Shown here: piece after piece, positions 53,359 to 63,754 of the stretch | Position numbering within the stretch: position 1 is the stretch's first letter | How the letters are laid out: each line of letters starts with the position of its first letter | NCBI RefSeq assembly: GCF_001456155.1 | Contig: NZ_CP013293.1 | Span: 1,240,001 to 1,304,000 of the forward strand | Length of the DNA stretch: 64,000 nt | Direction: 5' to 3' | Source: Chryseobacterium sp. IHB B 17019 | Lineage (GTDB): Bacteria; Bacteroidota; Bacteroidia; Flavobacteriales; Weeksellaceae | The notes under the pieces: generated by a model | Database searches by the model: none | Told to the model about the DNA's origin: nothing | What the model saw: the letters and a program-made list of their open reading frames with translations, nothing else | Translations under genes and position numbers: made by a program

Positions 53359-56210
53359 GTTGTTTTTCCAAAATATTCGTTCTGTTTTGCTTATGCTCAC
53401 AATTATTGCATGCTCAATCTAAGGAAATTCAATTCCTGAGCGGGACAGATTCTGAGCATACCAAAGAATGGGATTTTTGGATCAATGGAGGAAGAAAATC
53501 CGGAAGCTGGAACAAAATTCAGGTACCTTCACATTGGGAACAGCAGGGATTTGGCTCTTATAATTATGGACGAGATTATGTGACTTATGGCAAAAATTTT
53601 AAGTTTAATGATGAAGCAGGTCTTTATAAATACAAATTTTCAGTCCCAAATTCATGGAAAGGGAAATCAATAGACATTGTTTTTGAAGGTTCAATGACCG
53701 ACACCGAAGTCAAGATTAATGGTCAACTTGCAGGCGAAATTCATCAGGGTGCTTTTTATGAATTTAAATATGATCTTTCTGATAAATTAAAATTCGGGAA
53801 AGAAAATATTCTCGAAATCAAAGTCTCTAAAATGTCAGCAGATAAATCCGTTAACAATGCAGAACGTCTCGCCGATTATTGGGTTCTGGGAGGGATTTTC
53901 AGGCCCGTTTATCTTGAAGCGATGCCAAAAGAAAATATTTCGTGGACAGCCATCGAAGCCAAAGCAGACGGAACTTTTCGTTCAAATATTCATTTAAAAG
54001 GAATTAATTCTGTAAACAATTTAAAAGTTGAAATATTTGATGCTAAAAATATTCTCGTTGGTGAATCACAGATTACAGTTCAAAAAGGAGATACTTTAAA
54101 ACAAATCCGGTTTTCCGTTAAAAATCCAAAACTCTGGACAGCAGAAACGCCCAATTTATACAAAGCTAAATTCAGTTTAAATAAAAACAGAAAGAATATC
54201 TTTCAAACCGCAGAAAAATTCGGCTTCCGAACCATTGAAATCCGAAAAGGCGACGGAATTTATATCAACGGAATCAAGATCAAAATGAAAGGCATCAACC
54301 GCCATGTTTGGTGGCCCGAAACTGGTCGAGCCGTCAACAAAAATATTGATTTGATGGATGTTCAGCTCATCAAAGAAATGAATATGAACGCCGTTCGCTG
54401 TTCGCATTATCCACCGAATAAATCATTTTTAAAAATTTGCGATTCGTTAGGTTTATATGTTTTGGATGAATTGGCGGGATGGCAAAAAAAATACAGCACA
54501 GAAATTGGTAAAAAGCTTGTCAGAGAAATGGTTACAAGAGATGTCAATCATCCCTCCATCATTTTTTGGAGCAACGGAAATGAAGGCGGACATAATTTTG
54601 ATTTGGATGCAGAGTTTGCAAAATATGACTTATCAAATCGTCCCATAATTCATGCTCACCATAAACCGGAAAATGCTTTCAACGGCATAGACTGCAATCA
54701 CTACGAAGACTATTACAGCACAAAAAAAATTCTTGAAGGAGACAATATCTACATGCCAACCGAATTTTTGCATGCGCAGGATGATGGCGGTGGCGGAACT
54801 TCTTTAGCCGATTATTGGGAGCTTCACTGGAACTCCAAAAAAGGCGCGGGCGGTTTTCTTTGGGCTTTTGCGGATGAAGGTTTGATGAGAACGGATTTCA
54901 ATAATCAAATTGATGTGAATGCAATCAATGCACCGGATGGAATTGTTGGTCCACACCGTGAAAAAGAGGGAAGCTTCTATGCGATTCGGGAAATTTATAG
55001 TCCGGTAAAAATTAGTCTTAAAATGATTTCAAATGATTTTAACGGAATCATTTCTGTAGAAAACCGCTACCATTTTACGAATTTAAATGAATGTCAGTTT
55101 GAATGGAAATTGGTGAAGTTTAAAACACCTTTTTCGTCCGAATCAGGATTTGAAGTAATTCAAAAAGGAAAAGCAGAATCTCCAAATATAAAACCAACAG
55201 AAAAAGGAAATATTAATCTGAATCTTCCATCAAATTGGAAAGAAAGTGAAGCTTTAGTACTGACTGCGACTGATTTTTTCGGAAAAGAAATTTATACCTG
55301 GACTTGGAAAATTTCGTCTAATGATGAAATTTCAAAACAATTTCAGAAAACTTTGAGCAAAGAATTTCCGGTTTCTGTTGTAGAAAATGATTCTTTATTT
55401 ATTTTAAAATCAGAAGAAAAAGAATTTTCATTTGGAAAAAAAGATGGATTATTGAAATCAATTATTCTTGATAAAAAAGGCAAAAAAATGACTTTCCGAA
55501 ACGGACCGGTTTTCGTGAATGGAAAAACAGAATTATCTTCCATAAAATCCTTGACAGAAGGTCAAAATCAAATCATAAAAGTTTCATACAGTGACGGGAA
55601 AAAAATTAACTGGAAACTGAATTCCAACGGAATTTTAGAACTAAATTATGAATATTCTCTTTCAGGAGATTATGCTTTTGCAGGTGTAAGTTTCGATTAT
55701 CCTGAAAATTATGTCATCAGCACAAAATGGCTGGGTAAAGGACCATATCACGTTTGGAAAAATCGTTTACAAGGACAGACTTATAATGTCTGGCAGAATT
55801 TAAAAAACTCAACCCGAACGGGTTTTTCACCGTGGATTTATCCTGAATTTAAAGGGTATTTTGATGATATTTCGTGGCTGCAATTAGATACCGCAGAAGG
55901 GAAAATTACTATCGGAACGAAAGAAGAAAAAATGTTCGTCAGACTTTTTGATTTTTATGGAATTTACGGAGCAGAAGGTTATCCGAAATTGCCAGCAGGA
56001 AATATTTCATTTTTGGATGCAATTCCGCCTTTGGGAACTGTTTTGGCGTTTAATATTAATGATAAAACTGAAACTTTAGGACCGGAAAGTGAATTGAATC
56101 ATCTCAATGGAACCTTTAAAAGAACACTGTATTTTTATTTCGGTTTACCGGATTTGGGTGATGAAAATAAACAATTTACCATGCCGAAAGAAAACATTTT
56201 AACGGATTAA
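53355..56210 (+). CDS. GH2-family beta-glycosidase (beta-galactosidase-like)
   Basis: A 951-residue exported enzyme (signal peptide CSQLLHAQS). The order is N-terminal jelly roll (IQVPSHWEQQGFGSYNYG), Ig-like domains, then the TIM barrel with KMKGINRHVWWPETGRA, NAVRCSHYPPNKSFL, the acid/base WSNGNEGGHN and a nucleophile Glu in MPTEFLHAQDD. A C-terminal beta-galactosidase small-chain-like domain ends the protein. It could be a beta-galactosidase, a beta-glucuronidase or a related activity on rhamnogalacturonan side chains. It starts in the GH28 stop (ATGA) and ends two bases before the CE12 gene. Confidence 0.92.
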   Translation: MSCFSKIFVLFCLCSQLLHAQSKEIQFLSGTDSEHTKEWDFWINGGRKSGSWNKIQVPSHWEQQGFGSYNYGRDYVTYGKNFKFNDEAGLYKYKFSVPNSWKGKSIDIVFEGSMTDTEVKINGQLAGEIHQGAFYEFKYDLSDKLKFGKENILEIKVSKMSADKSVNNAERLADYWVLGGIFRPVYLEAMPKENISWTAIEAKADGTFRSNIHLKGINSVNNLKVEIFDAKNILVGESQITVQKGDTLKQIRFSVKNPKLWTAETPNLYKAKFSLNKNRKNIFQTAEKFGFRTIEIRKGDGIYINGIKIKMKGINRHVWWPETGRAVNKNIDLMDVQLIKEMNMNAVRCSHYPPNKSFLKICDSLGLYVLDELAGWQKKYSTEIGKKLVREMVTRDVNHPSIIFWSNGNEGGHNFDLDAEFAKYDLSNRPIIHAHHKPENAFNGIDCNHYEDYYSTKKILEGDNIYMPTEFLHAQDDGGGGTSLADYWELHWNSKKGAGGFLWAFADEGLMRTDFNNQIDVNAINAPDGIVGPHREKEGSFYAIREIYSPVKISLKMISNDFNGIISVENRYHFTNLNECQFEWKLVKFKTPFSSESGFEVIQKGKAESPNIKPTEKGNINLNLPSNWKESEALVLTATDFFGKEIYTWTWKISSNDEISKQFQKTLSKEFPVSVVENDSLFILKSEEKEFSFGKKDGLLKSIILDKKGKKMTFRNGPVFVNGKTELSSIKSLTEGQNQIIKVSYSDGKKINWKLNSNGILELNYEYSLSGDYAFAGVSFDYPENYVISTKWLGKGPYHVWKNRLQGQTYNVWQNLKNSTRTGFSPWIYPEFKGYFDDISWLQLDTAEGKITIGTKEEKMFVRLFDFYGIYGAEGYPKLPAGNISFLDAIPPLGTVLAFNINDKTETLGPESELNHLNGTFKRTLYFYFGLPDLGDENKQFTMPKENILTD

Positions 56211-56212
56211 AG

Positions 56213-57535
56213 ATGAAAAACTGGATAAAAATTTTAACGCTTTTTTTAAGTTCGTTTTTGTTTGCTCAACAAACCTCTTTCAAATTTGATTTTGGAGGAA
56301 GCAGAACCGAGAATGGTTTTATTCCAGTTACTTCAACTTCAAAGTTTGACAAGAAAACAGGCTATGGATTTATGGATATTTCCGGTTTAAAATCCGTTGA
56401 CAATGGAGGAAATGCTTTGACGGGAGATTATCTCACAAGCGATAAACCTTTCTATTTTTCTGTGGTAATTCCGGAAGGAAATTATGATATTAAATTAAGT
56501 CTAGGCGATTCTAAAGGAACTTCGGAAACAACAGTTCGTGTAGAAAACCGCCGTCTGATGTTGGATGATGTGAAAACAAAACAAGGTGAAATCATCGAAA
56601 AAATAATCACTGTTCATGTGAAAGACAGCATTATTCGCAATCAAAACGGAGTCGAAATCGGGATTGTAAAATTAAAACCGAGAGAAAGAAAATATTTACA
56701 TTGGGACAATTTATTGACGATTGAATTTAATGATAAAGCTCCAAAAGTTTGTGCATTAACCATTCAACCCAACAAAACAGCGAAAACAATTTATCTGACC
56801 GGAGATTCTACCGTGGTAGACGCACTCTACGAACCTTGGGCATCTTGGGGACAAATGTTGCCCTATTTTTTTGTTCCAAAAGAAGTTGTTATTGCCAATT
56901 ATGCCGAAAGCGGAGAAACGCTGAAAGCCTTTGAAGACCGCCACCGAATCGATAAAATCTGGAACAAAATAAAATCTGGAGATTATCTCTTCATCCAATT
57001 TGGACACAATGACCAGAAATCTGGAAACAGTACGAAATCCGGTTACAGAAAGAGGTTAAAAGAATGGATTCAGAAAGCTAAGCAATTGGGAGCAAATCCG
57101 GTTTTGGTAACCTCTATGAACCGAAGAGTTTTTGATGAGAATGATAAGATTGTCAACACTTTGGATGATTTTCCTGATGCTATGCGTGAAATAGCGAAAG
57201 AAGAAAAAGTATATTTTATTGACCTGAATGCAATGAGTAAAACGCTGTTTGAAGCAATGGGACCGGGAAACTCGAAAAAAGCATTTGTATATTATCCGGC
57301 TAATTCTTACCCCAATCAACCGAATGTTTTGGCGGATGACACTCATTTTAATACGTATGGAGCTTATGAACTGGCAAAATGTGTTGTAAAAAGTATTGTC
57401 GATCAGAAGCTGCCTTTGAGTAAATTTGTTTCTAAAAATTATAAAGGTTTTGATTTAAATAAACCTGATGCTGTCGAAACATTTCATTGGCCGGAAAGTG
57501 TCTTTATGGAGGCTTTAAAACCTGATGGAAATTAA
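56213..57535 (+). CDS. Two-domain rhamnogalacturonan acetylesterase (CE12)
   Basis: A 440-residue exported protein (signal peptide SSFLFAQQ). Residues 20-175 form a beta-rich, carbohydrate-binding-like domain (FKFDFGGSRTENGFIPVTST, GDYLTSDKPFYFSVVIPEGN). Residues 185-410 are the SGNH esterase with IYLTGDSTVVDAL, FIQFGHNDQKSG and LADDTHFNTYGAYE giving Ser, Asp and His. Unlike the two shorter CE12 copies it carries its own binding module. It is two bases after GH2 and overlaps the GH106 frame. Confidence 0.92.
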   Translation: MKNWIKILTLFLSSFLFAQQTSFKFDFGGSRTENGFIPVTSTSKFDKKTGYGFMDISGLKSVDNGGNALTGDYLTSDKPFYFSVVIPEGNYDIKLSLGDSKGTSETTVRVENRRLMLDDVKTKQGEIIEKIITVHVKDSIIRNQNGVEIGIVKLKPRERKYLHWDNLLTIEFNDKAPKVCALTIQPNKTAKTIYLTGDSTVVDALYEPWASWGQMLPYFFVPKEVVIANYAESGETLKAFEDRHRIDKIWNKIKSGDYLFIQFGHNDQKSGNSTKSGYRKRLKEWIQKAKQLGANPVLVTSMNRRVFDENDKIVNTLDDFPDAMREIAKEEKVYFIDLNAMSKTLFEAMGPGNSKKAFVYYPANSYPNQPNVLADDTHFNTYGAYELAKCVVKSIVDQKLPLSKFVSKNYKGFDLNKPDAVETFHWPESVFMEALKPDGN

Positions 57536-57548
57536 AAAAAGTAAGAAA

Positions 57549-60326
57549 ATGAATATTCAATCGATCATAAAACTAAGTGTATTTTGTTTTGCGTTCGGAA
57601 ACTTTTCCGCACAAAATCCGTGGCCAAAAACCACTGAAACGGCAAAACCATGGACACGTTGGTGGTGGATGGGAAATGCTGTTGATGAAAAAGGATTGGA
57701 TAAACAGCTTACAACTTTAAATAAAACAGGTTTCGGAGGTGTTGAAATAGTTCCCATTTATGGCGCAAAAGGATTTGAAAATCAATACATCAATTATCTT
57801 TCTCCGGAGTGGATGAAGATGCTTCAATACACCACGAACAGAGCAAAAAGTCTGAATATGGGAGTTGATATGTCAGTCGGAACAGGCTGGCCAATCGGTG
57901 GACCGCAAGTTGATGAACAGGACGCTGCCACAAAAATGATTGTTCAGACTTATAATATTTCATCAGGCGAAAAATTTTCAGATAAAATTGTCCTGAAAGA
58001 CGAAAAGCAAAAGAACTTAAAAACAATAAAATTAGATATTGTAACGGCTTACAGCGAAAAAAATGAAGCTATTGTGTTAACTGATAAAATCACAAACGAC
58101 GGCTCTCTCAATTGGAAACCAGGCCCTGGAAAATGGACAGTCTATGCAGTTTTTACAGGTAAAACTTTACAAAAAGTAAAGCGTGCAGCTCCCGGTGGTG
58201 AAGGCTATACTTTGGATCATTTTTCACCTGATGCAACAAAAGATTATCTCAAAACTTTCGATAAGGCTTTTGGAAATTCGAACTATGGAATTCGTTCTTT
58301 TTTTAATGACAGTTACGAAGTTTATAACGCCGATTGGACGCCGGATTTTAAAAATGAATTTAAAAAAAGGAGAGGTTATGATTTAAGTCCGTACATCAAA
58401 TATCTTGTCAGTAACGAGGAAAATGAGATAGCGGGAAGAATTAAATCAGATTACAGGGAAACTTTGAGTGAATTGGTATTAAATAATTTCACGAAAGATT
58501 TCACCAATTGGGCACATTCTAAAAATTCAAAAAACACCAATCAGGCGCACGGTTCACCTGGAAATTTGCTGGATTTGTACGCGGCAGTCGATATTCCGGA
58601 ATCAGAAACTTTCGGAAGCTCTATTTTTGATATTCCTGGACTGAGAAGGGATAGCGCAGATATTCAGAAAGCAGATATTCCTGATTTTAATATGTTGAAA
58701 TTTGCATCGTCTGCAGCCAATGTTACGGGCAAAAAATTAATTTCAAACGAAACTTTTACCTGGTTGACTGAACACTTTAAAACCTCATGGTCGCAGGCAA
58801 AACCCGAAGTAGAACAGGTTTTTTTATCTGGAATCAACCATGTTTTTTACCACGGCACAACATATACACCGGCCGATGTTCCTTTTCCGGGATGGCTGTT
58901 TTATGCATCGGTGAATTTTGTTCCCGAAAATAGTTTGTGGCCACATTTGACAGGATTGAATTCGTATGTTGCACGCACCCAAAGTGTTTTGCAGAGCGGC
59001 AAATCTGATAATGAACTATTGATGTACTGGCCAATTTATGACCAATGGGCCAGTCCGAAAGGGAAGGATGTAACATTCAAAGTTCACAACGTGGAAAAAT
59101 GGCTGCAGCCAACTCCGATGTATGAGAATTTGAAGAAACTTAATAAAATGGGCTATTCTCTCGATATGATTTCTGACAAAATGATCGGTGAATCGAAATT
59201 GGAGAACCAGAAAATTCAAGTTGCAAAAAACGCATCTTCTTATCAGGTTTTGATTATTCCTGAATTAATGTATTTGCCGGAAACCACATTAAATAATATT
59301 TTAAAATTAGCCCAAAATGGCGCTTCTGTTATTTTTCAAAATGAGCCAAAAGATATTCCCGGAAACTTTGAAGTCGAAAAAAGAAGAAGCCAATTAAAAT
59401 CTTTATGGAATCAGATTCCGTTTCAAAATCAGGGTGAAAATGTGAAAATTGCAAACTTCGGAAAAGGTAAAATTGTTTTAAGTTCTGACGTTGAAAAAGG
59501 ATTGGAATATTTAAAAATAGAGAGAGAAAAATTAACGGAAACCGGACTAAAATTTGTAAGAAGGCAGTTTGACGATGGGAAATATTACTACATTGTCAAT
59601 CACACTTCAAAAGAAATCAATCAGTTTATTCCTGTTAATTATACAGGAAAACAAACGACCATAATGAACCCGGAAAACGGTGATTTTGGAGTTGCGGAAA
59701 CACAAAATAATTCGGTAAGAATTCAATTAAAATCCGGAGAATCATTAATTTTAAAAAATTCTGAAATTGCAGATTCCTCAATCCCAAAATGGAAATATGT
59801 TGAAAAGACAGAATCTCCAATAATTTTAGATCAATCTTGGAATTTATCCTTTAAAGAAGGCGGTCCCGAACTCCCAAAATCTAGAAATTTAAAGAAACTG
59901 GAACCATGGACGAAATTTTCCGAAGATCCTGCAACACAGAACTTTTCAGGGACAGGCGTTTACTCAACAACATTAAATTTAAAAAAGAAAAATGCAGACG
60001 ATTTTCTTCTAAAATTTGATAAGTTGTACGAAAGTGCAAAAGTAATTGTCAACGGTCAGGAAGCGGGAATTGTCTGGAGTATTCCATTTGAAATTAATAT
60101 AGGTAAACATCTGAAAAAAGGTAAAAACAGTATTCAAATTGAAGTTTGCAATTTAATGGCGAATAGAATCCGCTATATGGATCAGAATAAAATCCAGTGG
60201 CGAAATTATCATGAGATCAATTTTGTAAATATTGATTATAAAGCTTTTGATGCTTCCAAGTGGAAAGTCCAGCCTTCCGGATTGGATGGAGAGATTCAAT
60301 TAATTCCATTATATTTTTCGAAATAG
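57549..60326 (+). CDS. Alpha-L-rhamnosidase (GH106)
   Basis: A 925-residue exported enzyme that releases L-rhamnose. I prefer the ATG at 57549 (MNIQSIIKLSVFCFAFGNFS, a clean signal peptide) over 57525, which overlaps the previous stop. GH106 features are the N-terminal KPWTRWWWMGNAVDEKGLDK, GVDMSVGTGWPIGGP, FFNDSYEVYNADWTPDFKNE with a likely catalytic Glu, and ISNETFTWLTEHFKTSW with another. A C-terminal galactose-binding-like domain (FSGTGVYSTTLNL, YESAKVIVNGQEAGIVW) ends it. Rhamnose would be taken up by the RhaT at the window end. Confidence 0.94.
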   Translation: MNIQSIIKLSVFCFAFGNFSAQNPWPKTTETAKPWTRWWWMGNAVDEKGLDKQLTTLNKTGFGGVEIVPIYGAKGFENQYINYLSPEWMKMLQYTTNRAKSLNMGVDMSVGTGWPIGGPQVDEQDAATKMIVQTYNISSGEKFSDKIVLKDEKQKNLKTIKLDIVTAYSEKNEAIVLTDKITNDGSLNWKPGPGKWTVYAVFTGKTLQKVKRAAPGGEGYTLDHFSPDATKDYLKTFDKAFGNSNYGIRSFFNDSYEVYNADWTPDFKNEFKKRRGYDLSPYIKYLVSNEENEIAGRIKSDYRETLSELVLNNFTKDFTNWAHSKNSKNTNQAHGSPGNLLDLYAAVDIPESETFGSSIFDIPGLRRDSADIQKADIPDFNMLKFASSAANVTGKKLISNETFTWLTEHFKTSWSQAKPEVEQVFLSGINHVFYHGTTYTPADVPFPGWLFYASVNFVPENSLWPHLTGLNSYVARTQSVLQSGKSDNELLMYWPIYDQWASPKGKDVTFKVHNVEKWLQPTPMYENLKKLNKMGYSLDMISDKMIGESKLENQKIQVAKNASSYQVLIIPELMYLPETTLNNILKLAQNGASVIFQNEPKDIPGNFEVEKRRSQLKSLWNQIPFQNQGENVKIANFGKGKIVLSSDVEKGLEYLKIEREKLTETGLKFVRRQFDDGKYYYIVNHTSKEINQFIPVNYTGKQTTIMNPENGDFGVAETQNNSVRIQLKSGESLILKNSEIADSSIPKWKYVEKTESPIILDQSWNLSFKEGGPELPKSRNLKKLEPWTKFSEDPATQNFSGTGVYSTTLNLKKKNADDFLLKFDKLYESAKVIVNGQEAGIVWSIPFEINIGKHLKKGKNSIQIEVCNLMANRIRYMDQNKIQWRNYHEINFVNIDYKAFDASKWKVQPSGLDGEIQLIPLYFSK

Positions 60327-60358
60327 AATTAAAATGAAACAAAAGTGTATCAAAATAA

Positions 60359-60377
60359 TTTGCGCAATCGATTGAAT
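60359..60377 (+). promoter_or_regulatory. LacI-type operator upstream of PL11
   Basis: TTTGCGCAATCGATTGAAT, 26 bases before the PL11 start. The core is GCAATCGATTGA at 60364-60375, one base from the perfect palindrome. It splits the right-hand operon into a second regulated unit. Confidence 0.72.
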
Positions 60378-60402
60378 TATGTTAATTTAAATAATTCAGA
60401 AT

Positions 60403-62277
60403 ATGAATATAAAATATAATTTTATTGTACTGACAATTCTTTTCTCACAGCTCCTTTCAGCGCAAAGGCAAATGGAGTATTTGAAGAGGGGAATTGTCGC
60501 GATGCCTTCAGAATCAGGAGTTTTTGTGAGCTGGCGTTTGCTGGGAACAGAGCCTCAGAATATTCAGTTTGATGTATTTCGCCTTGAAAATAAAACAAGC
60601 AAAAAACTGAATGAAAAACCATTGCTTAATGAAACCAGTTTTTTAGATAAAACAGCAGATAAAGCAAAGAATTACACTTATTTCGTAAAATCCAATACCA
60701 AAAATCAGGAAATTGATCAGGATTCTGCGAAATATGTTGCTAATCAAAAGCCATATTTTTCAATTCCTTTAAAAACACCGGTTGGATATACACCAAACGA
60801 TGCTTCCGTTGCAGATCTTGATGGAGATGGCGAATATGAAATCATCCTTCATCAAACCGGACAATCCAAAGACAACAGCCAGAAAGGTTTTACTGATGAA
60901 CCCATTATTCAGGCTTATAAATTGAATGGTAAGTTGTTGTGGGAAATCAATTTAGGCAAAAACATCAGGGAAGGAGCCCATTACACACAGTTTTTGGTGT
61001 ATGATTTAGACCGGGATGGTAAAGCAGAATTAGTCATGAAAACCGCAGATGGGAGCAAGGACAGTAAAGGAAAATTTATTGGAGATCCATCAAAAGATTA
61101 TAGAAATGAAAACGGATTTATCCTTTCCGGACCTGAATATCTGACTGTTTTTAATGGAGAAACAGGTGAGGAAATTAATACGGTTAATTATCAGGTTCCA
61201 AGATTTCAAGGCAGCCCGAATCCGACTCCTGAGCAGCTTACAGAAACCTGGGGCGATGCAAAAGGCAACCGTGTAGACCGTTTTTTGGGTGCAGTTGCCT
61301 ACCTGGACGGCAAAACGCCGAGTGTCATTATGTCGAGAGGTTATTATACCCGAACGGCAATTTCAGCCTGGGATTATAAAGATAAAAAGCTCATTTTGAG
61401 ATGGTTGTTTGATACCGAAAGCTCAGAAGAAAATAAAAAATACCGTGGTCAGGGAAATCATAATTTGAGCATTGCGGATGTTGATAATGATGGGAAAGAT
61501 GAAATTATCTTTGGTGCAATGACGGTTGATGATAACGGAAAAGTACTGAACAGCACAGGTTTTGGTCACGGTGATGCGTTGCACGTTGGTGATCTTGACC
61601 CTTCAAATCCCGGGTTGGAAATTTTTGATATTCAGGAAAGGTTTGATGATGCAGGAGCGCATTTCAGAGCGGGTGCAAGTGGTAAAGTTTTATGGAAATT
61701 ACCTTCTTTAGTTTATAGTAAACAAGGCAAATTTCAGGGGCCGGGAAGAGGATTATCTTTAAATATTGACCCCCGTTATCAAGGTTCAGAATCCTGGGCT
61801 GCGGGAGCCGGATTGAAAGGTGTTTATGATACAAAAGGAAAAAAAATCAGTGAAAAAAATCCTACCATTAATATGGGAATTTATTGGGATGGAGATTTTT
61901 TAAGCGAAATTTTAGATGGAACTTCCGTCTCAAAATGGGATTGGAATAAAGAAAAATCGAATCTGATTTTTGATGCCAAAGATTTTCAGTGTGAATCAAA
62001 CAACGGGACCAAGAAAAACCCCTCTTTGGTTGCTGATTTATTTGGAGACTGGCGGGAAGAAGTAATTTACAGGACTTCAGACAATCAGGAACTTCGGATT
62101 TTCAGCTCGACAATTCCGACGAAACATCGTTTGTACACATTGATGCACAATCCGCAATATCGTTTGAGTATCGTCTGGCAAAATGTAGGCTACAATCAGC
62201 CTCCTCATACCGATTATTATCTGGACGAATCTGTTTCAAAGATTCCAGCGCCGAATATTCATACGGCTAAACCTTAA
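60403..62277 (+). CDS. Rhamnogalacturonan lyase (PL11)
   Basis: A 624-residue exported lyase that cleaves rhamnogalacturonan I backbone by beta-elimination. After a signal peptide (FSQLLSAQRQ) comes MEYLKRGIVAMPSESGVFVS, an N-terminal beta domain. The eight-bladed propeller follows, with calcium-binding repeats VADLDGDGEYEIIL, VYDLDRDGKAELVMKTADGS and IADVDNDGKDEIIFGAM. The C-terminal SLVADLFGDWREEVIYRT and TDYYLDES are typical. The product carries an unsaturated uronyl end, the substrate of the GH105 encoded next. It has its own operator 26 bases upstream. Confidence 0.96.
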   Translation: MNIKYNFIVLTILFSQLLSAQRQMEYLKRGIVAMPSESGVFVSWRLLGTEPQNIQFDVFRLENKTSKKLNEKPLLNETSFLDKTADKAKNYTYFVKSNTKNQEIDQDSAKYVANQKPYFSIPLKTPVGYTPNDASVADLDGDGEYEIILHQTGQSKDNSQKGFTDEPIIQAYKLNGKLLWEINLGKNIREGAHYTQFLVYDLDRDGKAELVMKTADGSKDSKGKFIGDPSKDYRNENGFILSGPEYLTVFNGETGEEINTVNYQVPRFQGSPNPTPEQLTETWGDAKGNRVDRFLGAVAYLDGKTPSVIMSRGYYTRTAISAWDYKDKKLILRWLFDTESSEENKKYRGQGNHNLSIADVDNDGKDEIIFGAMTVDDNGKVLNSTGFGHGDALHVGDLDPSNPGLEIFDIQERFDDAGAHFRAGASGKVLWKLPSLVYSKQGKFQGPGRGLSLNIDPRYQGSESWAAGAGLKGVYDTKGKKISEKNPTINMGIYWDGDFLSEILDGTSVSKWDWNKEKSNLIFDAKDFQCESNNGTKKNPSLVADLFGDWREEVIYRTSDNQELRIFSSTIPTKHRLYTLMHNPQYRLSIVWQNVGYNQPPHTDYYLDESVSKIPAPNIHTAKP

Positions 62278-62340
62278 ATTAATTTTAATTTCAATACTTT
62301 TTAAAACTAATACATTGTAAAAATAAAAATATATATAATT

Positions 62341-63498
62341 ATGAAGAAAGTACTAATGAGAGGCGCTTTTTTTGCGTTAATTTTTGGAGTTTTATCCTCC
62401 TGTTCAGTTCAAAAACAGGCGACGAACGTTAATCTTCCGGATAAAAAAGAAGTTTTGGAAGTTTCACGGAGGGCAAATCAATATTTTATGAACAAATGGC
62501 CGGATCCGGGAAAAGAAGTTGTCGGCAAAAAAGTATGGCCAAGCAATCTGTGGACAAGAGCCGTGTACTACGAAGGATTAATGGCTTTATACAAAATAGA
62601 TCCTAAAAAAGAATATTACGATTACGCCATCGACTGGTCTCAAAAGCACAACTGGGACATGATGCGCGGAACCTATACCCGAAATGCTGACAATCAGGCT
62701 TGCGGACAAACATATCTTGATCTTTATGAAATCGATGGAAGAAAAAATCCGGAAAGAATAAAATTCGTGAAAGCCTCGATGGACAGTATGATTGCCTCCA
62801 AAAAATCGGATGACTGGTGGTGGATTGATGCCCTTCAAATGGGAATGCCAATTTTCACAAAACTGGGCAGAATTACAGGTGAGCAAAAATATTTCGATAA
62901 GAATTATGAGATGTATGCTTTTACAAAATATAAGCACGGAGGAAATGGTTTGTACAATCCAAAAGACAAACTTTGGTGGCGAGATAAAAGCTTCGTTCCA
63001 CCTTACACGGAGCCCAACGGCGAAGACTGCTACTGGAGCCGCGGAAACGGTTGGGTAGTTGCTGCTTTGGCGCGTACACTGGAAGATACTCCGAAATCTG
63101 ACCCACATTATCAGGAATATTTGCAGGATTATAAAGACTTATTATCAGCTTTGCTGCCCATCCAAAGAGAAGATGGTTTCTGGAATGCAAGTTTACATGA
63201 TCCGAACAATTTCGGAGGTAAAGAAATGACGGGAACCGCCCTGTTTGTATATGGAATGGCATATGGAATTAATAAAGGTTTGATTGATAAAAAAACGTAT
63301 TTACCTGTTATTGTGAAAGCCTGGAACGCGATTGCAAAAGATTCCGTTCAGCCTAATGGATTTTTGGGCTGGGTTCAGGGAACAGGAAAGGAACCTAAAG
63401 ACGGTCAGCCACTCGCTGTGGATAAAGAACCTGATTTTGAAGATTATGGTCTAGGTTGTCTGTTGCTTGCTGCAAGTGAAGTATATAAATTGAAGTAA
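62341..63498 (+). CDS. Unsaturated rhamnogalacturonyl hydrolase (GH105), copy 2
   Basis: A 385-residue lipoprotein (lipobox FGVLSSCSVQ, Cys near residue 21). GH105 blocks are HNWDMMRGTYTRNADNQACG, DDWWWIDALQMGMPIFTKLG with the catalytic Asp region, and CYWSRGNGWVVAALARTLED. It differs strongly from copy 1 at 28728 and belongs to a different branch. It is 63 bases after the PL11 lyase, so it probably acts on lyase products of rhamnogalacturonan I, while copy 1 sits with homogalacturonan enzymes. Confidence 0.94.
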   Translation: MKKVLMRGAFFALIFGVLSSCSVQKQATNVNLPDKKEVLEVSRRANQYFMNKWPDPGKEVVGKKVWPSNLWTRAVYYEGLMALYKIDPKKEYYDYAIDWSQKHNWDMMRGTYTRNADNQACGQTYLDLYEIDGRKNPERIKFVKASMDSMIASKKSDDWWWIDALQMGMPIFTKLGRITGEQKYFDKNYEMYAFTKYKHGGNGLYNPKDKLWWRDKSFVPPYTEPNGEDCYWSRGNGWVVAALARTLEDTPKSDPHYQEYLQDYKDLLSALLPIQREDGFWNASLHDPNNFGGKEMTGTALFVYGMAYGINKGLIDKKTYLPVIVKAWNAIAKDSVQPNGFLGWVQGTGKEPKDGQPLAVDKEPDFEDYGLGCLLLAASEVYKLK

Positions 63499-63560
63499 AA
63501 AATTAACCGCAAAAGTTACAAAAGTTAATTTTATATTTAAGCTTATTTTAGACTAAGTCT

Positions 63561-63640
63561 TTTGTCATTCTAACGAAAGATAATCTCAAAAATATCATAG
63601 AGATTCTTCACTACATTTCATTTCGTTTAGAATGACACTT
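63561..63640. repeat. Palindromic dispersed element
   Basis: TTTGTCATTCTAACGAAA at the left and TTTCGTTTAGAATGACA at the right form an imperfect inverted repeat (one inserted base). An inner AATCTC/GAGATT stem is also present. It resembles the element at 17196-17264 and likely folds as a large hairpin downstream of GH105. Confidence 0.65.
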
Positions 63641-63754
63641 TGTAAAGACTTAATAGAAACTTAAATATTTAAAACTTTTGATTCTTTTATTTGACTACGT
63701 TGAATCTTCGATTTCAAGAAAAAGAATTATTATTGCAAACATGACACTACAAGA

